Assembly: GCF_030272615.1 (NCBI RefSeq)
Contig: NC_081410.1
Span: 145,506,349-145,570,348 of the forward strand
Reading direction: 5' to 3'
DNA length: 64,000 bases
From: Cryptomeria japonica
Lineage: Eukaryota > Streptophyta > Pinopsida > Cupressales > Cupressaceae
The notes under the pieces are model-generated. The model had not been told where the DNA came from. It did no database searches and saw only the letters and a list, made by a program, of their open reading frames with translations. A program made the translations under genes and the position numbers. Positions 58,330-64,000 of this stretch are shown piece after piece; within the stretch, counting starts at the first letter, position 1, and every line of letters starts with the position of its first letter.

Positions 58330-59539
58330 AGAGCATAAACAAGAAGATTTTGAAGAGCAGCTTGAAGAAGCTAAAGCTTACCAACCTGAGATAGCATACA
58401 TCCTTTCCAACTTGCCAATTTTTTTGTTTAGTTTGTCAATTAATGGATTTCATAAAGAGTTTGGAGGAGCCAAACCAAGAGGGAGACCCAAATAAGTAGA
58501 GGGGAGTAGCTCCACCTTACAATGAATAATGTTAGCAATCCTCTGCTACCTCAATATTGGGGTATTGATGAAATAAATAGCAGATTTCTCCCAATTAACT
58601 TATTGTCCAGTAGCCAAGGAATAAGAACTGAGAGCACCTATGAAGGCAGTAGCCTCACCAACAGAAGAATATCCCATCAAAATTGTATCATCAACAAACT
58701 GTTGATGTGTACAGGAAACATTAGCAGAAGAGGGATGCAACCCCTTGATGGTTTTATTCATTTTCAACTTTTGAATCAATCTGCTCATACATTCCACCAA
58801 GATAGTGAAAAGAATAGGAGAAATATGGTCTCCTTGCTTGAGGCCCCTAGAAGATTTAAAAAATCTAGATGGAGATCCATTTATAAGAATAGAGAAATTT
58901 GGAGTAGATATCAATTCTCCAGTGATTTTAATAACCTTCTCATCAAATCCTTTTTGCTCCTCAAAGATAACAAAGGGGAGAACAACCAACAATCTAGAAG
59001 TGATGGCTTTTGAAATAATCGTGTAAAAGGAATTACAAAGGCTTATAGGCCTAAACTTTCCCATAGAATCAGCTCCAGCCACCTTAGGAATTAGAGCAAT
59101 AAAAGTAGAATTGATTTCCTTAAGAATTCTTTTGGATCCAAAGAATTCTTTGACAGCATTGACCGTGTCTTCCCCAACAATATGCCAATATTCCTGAAAG
59201 AAGAACATGGGAAAGCCATCTGAGCCCGAAGTCTTATCCCCTTGAAAGGAAAAAATAGTTTTTTTTAATTTCATCAGCTGTAGGGATAGTAGATAATAAC
59301 TTATTCTGAAGAGGTTCAATCATCTTAGGAATGTTACCAACCAGGTCTTGTTGCTTAACAATGTCAATATCCTTACTACCGGTAAGGAGGTTAGAGAAGA
59401 ACCTAACAGCTTCATCACCAATGTCATCATCTTTGAGAAGGATTTTGTCATCAACAATTAATCTAGAGATTCTGCTAGCAGCTTTATGCTTCATAGATGT
59501 CATATGAAAGAATTTAGTGTTTCTATCATCAGCTTCCAA
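58330..59539 (-). pseudogene. LINE reverse transcriptase, internally deleted
   Basis: 59234-59539 is the pre-RT part (DDRNTKFFHMTSMKHKAAS). 58600-59319 holds GDKTSGSDGFPMFFFQEYW, STFIALIPKV, FRPISLCNSFYTIISKAITS, FEEQKGF, then directly STPNFSILINGSPSRFFKSS, GLKQGDHISPILFTI, and QFVDDTILMG with the catalytic Asp pair. The segment normally between EEQKGF and STPxFSILING, including the block with the first catalytic Asp, is missing. The copy therefore cannot polymerise. 58330-58600 is frameshifted thumb region. Confidence 0.85.
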
Positions 59540-59763
59540 CCAAATAGCCCTAGATCTCTGCCTCCAATAAATTTATTCTCTTGATATAGTGTTGTGTAGT
59601 TTGTCTAGAACCTCATCTTCTTTAGCCTTGGGAAACATCTTATAACCATCTTTCTGAATTGAGTTTTGAATCTGTTCTAATTCCTCCTTCAACTTCCTCT
59701 TGGATTCAAAAATATCTCCAAAAACCTTTTTATTCTAGATCTTAATGTTATCTTTGGTGTTTC

Positions 59764-60591
59764 TTAATTTTTTAGAACTTTAAACATGGCAGAACCATCC
59801 ACATTAATATTCCACCATTTGGCAATGGAATTTTCCAAGGAAGGGTGTGAAATCCATATTTTTTCAAACCGAAATGGAAAACAGTGTTTGCCCTTAATAG
59901 AATCAACAACAAAAGAAATGGGATAATGATTTGATCCTATTCTGTTAATAACAGACAAAGAACATCTAAACTTAAGGACCCAGTTAGGAGTGATAAGGGA
60001 TCTATCAAGCCTTACCTGAATAAGATCTCCTCCATCCCTTTGGTTAGACCAAGTGTAGGAAGCTCCAGAAAGATCAACATCAATCAAGGCATTGGAATTG
60101 ATGAAGTCCATAAGGTCAATCCCGTTATCCAGTTGAGCTTGAGTTCCTCCAAATTTGTCAATTTCTTGCAATGGGGTGTTGAAATCTCCCATCAACAACC
60201 AGCTATACTAAGAGAAAAACCCCCTTTTCTGCTGGATTTTGTCCCAAAATTTACTCCTAGAAGCTTTAGAATTTGGGGCATAAATGTTGGTAACCACACA
60301 TTCCTGTCCTTCAACAATACATTTAACTCTCATAGAAATAATATTAACAATCAGATCTCCATCAATAGTTTTCTTATTCCAAAATATGGCCACCCCACCT
60401 GACGCCCCATTCGAGCTACTACCACAAACACCTCCCTGTTTGAATGATTTTAATTTTTCAACTTTTTCCTTACTCATTTTAGTTTCCTGAACCAGGATGA
60501 TGTCCGGCTTATGATCTCTGATAAAATTCCTTAATACATCCTGTTTATGGAGACCATTTAGGCCTCGTATGTTCCAGAAAATTTCCTTCAT
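59764..60591 (-). pseudogene. LINE endonuclease (EEP family)
   Basis: Start MKEIFWNIRGL at 60591. Motifs: WNIRG (Asn), ILVQETK (Glu), CVVTNIYAP, then after a stop near 60208 LLMGDFNTPLQ (Asp-x-Asn), YTWSNQRDGG, RLDRSL and GSNHYPISF. The last motif is normally SDH, so one Asp is changed to Asn. This nuclease nicks target DNA at the start of insertion. A single stop and this change indicate loss of function. Confidence 0.9.
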
Positions 60592-60609
60592 TTGGAAACC
60601 TAGGAGCAC

Positions 60610-61481
60610 GATTCCTAAATGGTTCGCTGCCTTCCATCAGCTATGTTTTATTTGCTCTCTTGTTCCCTATGTCACTTAAAAAAGAGAGGGCAACATAGTT
60701 TTCTGGACTGCACAGTTTTATTTTATAAAGGTGTTGAGTCTATGAGCCCACATTTTGGATTGATGGAATGAAGAAGAATTTGTGATCTATGCATTTGTCA
60801 ATATTTTCTTTGATTACAATGAGATTTGTTTCTCTTGTGATTACCTTTCATTGTCTTTTCTGTTACATTAAACTATGTATGCATTTGATTCTTAAAACTT
60901 TGATTTTAGAAATAACTTGTATATTGGAAAGAAATTTGTTGTTAGCTCTTTGCCTGGGCCTTGTCCTTTGAGGAATGAGAGAGACTCGATCAGAGTCCAG
61001 GGCATTTTGATTCTGTTAGAAAGGGTATTTTTCATGGGTGTGGGTAATTAAACTGTGGTTTACTTATCTTCATTCACTTCATTTTAAATCAGTTTTTCAC
61101 ATCTACTTTCATGGTTATGGGTAAATGTTAGTTTGTCTTTATTGCTTTCTGGTTAAAAGCATATTCAGAAAACATAAATTTTATCCAACGAAGGGAGTTG
61201 TACCTTCATATCAAAATTTAGAGAGCACTTGCACTTACCATTGCAAGGGATTCAACTGTTGGTTCTTTTTTTTGTCTTTCAATTTGGGCATTTGTGAGTC
61301 ATTTTTGAAAGGTATTTAAGAAAGACAAATCTGTTAACCAACAGATTTTTTGTGACTTTGTTGGGGAAAGAATCGAAGTGCTGGTGTTTTCAAATTTCCT
61401 CAAAAATATTAATGGTATTTTCCCTAGAATGAAATTTGGCAACTCTCTTTATGTCTGGTTGAAGAATTCCAGTCTGAAATC
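60610..61481. other. No gene recognised
   Basis: Upstream of the truncated LINE. T-rich plus strand with short ORFs only. Probably leader of the gag-bearing element that begins at 61482. Confidence 0.4.
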
Positions 61482-62625
61482 ATGGCTTTGGTTGTAACAC
61501 AGCCATGGGGAACTCATTTTGGTCCATTTGCTCTACCACAATATTCAACCCTGCCTAAAAGATCAAGCAAATGCTTTCCAAAGTTTGTTGGAGACAAGAT
61601 TCAAGATCCAGATGATCATATTAAAGTAGTTATTGTTGCCTGTGGAATTCTTGGAGTGCAAGAAGAAGATGTATTTGTGAGATTGTTTGTTGAAAGCCTC
61701 ACTAGAAATGCTAGAGAATGTTTTTAGAATTTAGAATATGGATGCATAACCAGCTGGAATGATTTAAAGGTAAAATTTATTGACAACAAGAAATAGATGA
61801 TGTTGGCTTTGTTTCTTTCGTAACAGTTTTTAATGAGAAAGATTTTTGAGCATCTTCTGTGACTGAGAATGACACTTCTAACATTGCAAGGGTTTATTTT
61901 TTCCAGGCTGATGGATTTGATCCTTCTGAGGGTGTAGATGATCATGTCATCCAACAAAAAGAATTGGCAGCTTGCCCAACCACACCTTCTATTAAACAAA
62001 CTTTTGATGATATGAATAATGAGGAATTAAAGAAAAGTTTTTTGGAAAAATTTTCTTTTTCTAATTTTGAATCTTTCACATTAAAAATTTCTAATGCAGT
62101 TTCAGCAAATGATCAAGCAAGCATAAAGGACCAGCATGAGAAAGAAATAGATAGTTGTGGACAGTTGGGGTTGCTATGCAAATGGATTGAGTTTCTTTTC
62201 AATTCACTTGTAGTTGTGATGAAGGACACTTGCAGACTGAGTGTTTGAGAAATTATGAGAGTGTCAGAAAACAAGTGGAAGGCACTAAATTATCTATTGC
62301 TGATACAATATCTAATATGCAGCCAAACTTTGAAACATTCAGATTTGGTGATGAAAGTTTTGAAAATAGATTGTGCCTAGAAGAGTCAAGCAGTTACTCG
62401 ATGCTGGAGTCTTTTTATTTTGAGAATGATGTCATATCAGCTCTATCTCAGAAACCAACAAATGAGGATGAGTGTTGCTTTCAAAATTCTTATAGAGGTT
62501 GCCCAATTCAAAGTCTGGTTAATTATTTAGACAATTTGGCACAACATTCTAATGCAAATTTTAAATCAACAATGTACAGCATAATGTCAGGACATCTGAG
62601 TTGGCATCAGAAATGTATAATGTAG
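61482..62625 (+). pseudogene. Gypsy gag remnant
   Basis: 61482-61727: MALVVTQPWGTHFGPFALPQ, KCFPKFVGDKIQDPDDHI, GVQEEDVFVRLFVESLTRNA, then after a stop CITSWNDLKVKFIDNK. This is the Retrotrans_gag pattern (projection, 'DVxxRLFVxSL', 'SWxxLxxKF'). Pieces to 62625 (61859-62248 and 62230-62625) have FEMDxF-free acidic and Ser-rich content, including CGQLGLLCKW, with no motif I can name. No pol follows before the E1-family LTR at 62893. Confidence 0.65.
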
Positions 62626-62892
62626 AGTGACTTTTTGGACCCAATATTTTATTTAAAAATATTTTACAATACATTGTTGTTGGGTCTCTTCTCACGGTGG
62701 TTGCAGGCTGGTAGTTGGGAATGATGCTTCTTTCTTACTGGCCACTTTTCCGCACCGACTCATATTTCTCCCAACCAATTAATGGTTTTGCATGAGCAGC
62801 CTGGAGTTTTCTTGAGGTAAAGGGGTTTTTCCACCCCTGTACATATTTGCAAGTAAAGTTTTTGGTTTGTTGTACGCTTTAGTGGTTTTGTC

Positions 62893-64000
62893 TGTTGCCA
62901 TTTTTATGATTATGTTGTGATTGTCATTGATGGACACACACTTGCTATGAGATCACTTTTTGAATGTACGAGTTATGCTCAACTGGTATTTGTTCTAAAC
63001 CAGTATTATGTTATAGTCTTTAGATTATCGATGTTATGCAGAAAGTGTTTACCGATCTCAAGTGGTATGAAGACCCAAGCGGCATGAAGAGCTCAAGCAG
63101 TTTGAGGATCTCAAGCGGAGCGGAGAAAAGGAACTAGAAGCGACAGTTATCATTTTCCCAGTCTTCATTTTTGTCAACTCATAATCTATTTTATAATTGA
63201 ACTGGTATTACTCTGAGTTACCAACCGGTAACCGATAAAGTTGTATAAACCGGTAATACTCTGTGATGAGTTACCAACCGGTATATTTTTGTGATGAGTT
63301 ACCATCCACCAACACTTTGATAGTGATTTTGTGTCATGTTACCAAATGTGTCTAGATACAATGAACCTAGGAACTTGCAATGTAATCCTATTGGACCGAC
63401 ATGAAATCAAATTCCTTTTAAGGACATCATGTCTAGGGTTTTATGTGTGTGTAGCTATTAGATTTTTTGGTGGTTGACGAAGTTCTTGTATGTGCGATCT
63501 TAACTGAGAAGATCAAGTCTGTGTGTTGTAACAGAGTGTGGATTTACTGAAGACTGAAGTAATGCTAAAATGCATTAATGAGCTATCAAGGATCTAACTA
63601 AGCATATGGTGCAAATACTTAGATCACTCACTTGTTGATTACTCACATCTTCGGCAAGTTTGAAAACCTTAATCGGGTAGGCTTACCAAAGCCTTTGTAA
63701 ATCATCTAACAAGGTGGTTCACATCTGTGGATCTAAAATCCTCTCACAAGGTAGTCTTTAATCAGACTTATCTCCTAACAGAGATTGAGATTCCTAACAG
63801 GATCTGTTCTGGTAAAGAACATTGTATGACCTTAACTGGTCTGACCTTAACCAGTCTGGTTACTATTCTGCAGATAGTTACTTGTGAGTTTCATCTCACC
63901 ATGGTTTTTCCCATTTGGGTTTCCACGTCAAAATCTCTTATGTTACGGTGATTGTGCTTTTGTGGGTGAATGCCTTATTTGTTGTTTGGTTTGCATGTGT
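62893..64000 (+). repeat. E1-family LTR, inverted relative to E1 (cut by window end)
   Basis: Starts TGTTGCCATTTTTATG and matches the reverse complement of 7182 down to about 6065. Missing about the last 90 bases. No polypurine tract lies before it, so it is a 5' or solo LTR. GGTAACTCATCACAGAGTA-type repeats are present in reverse orientation (about 63215-63300). Confidence 0.9.

Larger units (their letters stand above)
56578..60609 (-). mobile_element. L1-type LINE, ORF2 remnant
   Basis: Minus-strand order endonuclease, RT, zf-RVT, RNase H, as in plant L1 elements with a C-terminal RNase H. No ORF1 is found upstream (60610-61480), so the copy is 5' truncated. An internal deletion in RT and many frameshifts make it inactive. 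Confidence 0.9.

Noticed and set aside
54440-60800. Target-site duplication for the whole LINE-plus-ORF unit
   Set aside because: Compared the DNA beside 54450 with 60610-60800; GGATGGATTA and GGATTGATGG are too different to call.

Overview
The window is repeat-dominated nuclear DNA of a seed plant. The density of nested, diverged LTR retrotransposons, the absence of any recognisable intact host gene and the types of element suggest a large genome such as a gymnosperm; that placement is inference. No rRNA, tRNA, CRISPR or bacterial features were seen. Every protein-like segment is transposon-derived or a decayed ORF of unknown origin, and most carry stops or frameshifts.

Layout. 1-7182: element E1 (minus), a Met-tRNA-primed LTR element with no pol genes, cut by the window start. 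It sits in the gag of gypsy element G0 (minus, 7183-11147), which itself sits in an older gypsy 3' block (11148-13720) carrying an antisense ORF that resembles a plant mobile domain. 13745-14715 plus 28089-41915: gypsy element G1 (plus), of Tat-lineage type (gag, protease, RT, two RNase H domains, integrase, antisense extra ORF, LTR). Its leader is split by element B (minus, 14716-28083), and B's 3' LTR is split by its relative A (plus, 15232-21960, perfect TSD TCTAT). 41950-46938: gypsy element G2 (minus), itself interrupted by an LTR fragment. 46939-49423: a Copia pol remnant (plus) containing a complete 375-bp TRIM (47328-47702, perfect TSD ACTAG). 49424-54440: an LTR (50152-50892) and noncoding DNA with tandem repeats. 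54450-60609: minus-strand LINE material (endonuclease, RT, zf-RVT, RNase H) with a second unrelated ORF downstream. 61482-62625: gypsy gag remnant. 62893-64000: an E1-family LTR in the opposite orientation.

The best candidate for something undescribed is the family of E1, A and B. These are Copia-like LTR elements whose pol is replaced by a long second ORF (roughly 1,100 codons) with a conserved N-terminal globular region, a variable charged linker and a C-terminal coiled coil. ORF1 keeps the coiled coil and four CCHC knuckles of a Gag but shows no capsid-head region after the primer site. All three copies share this order, and each has a TATA-like motif upstream of ORF2 and a triplicated polypurine tract. 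They would need enzymes from an autonomous partner.
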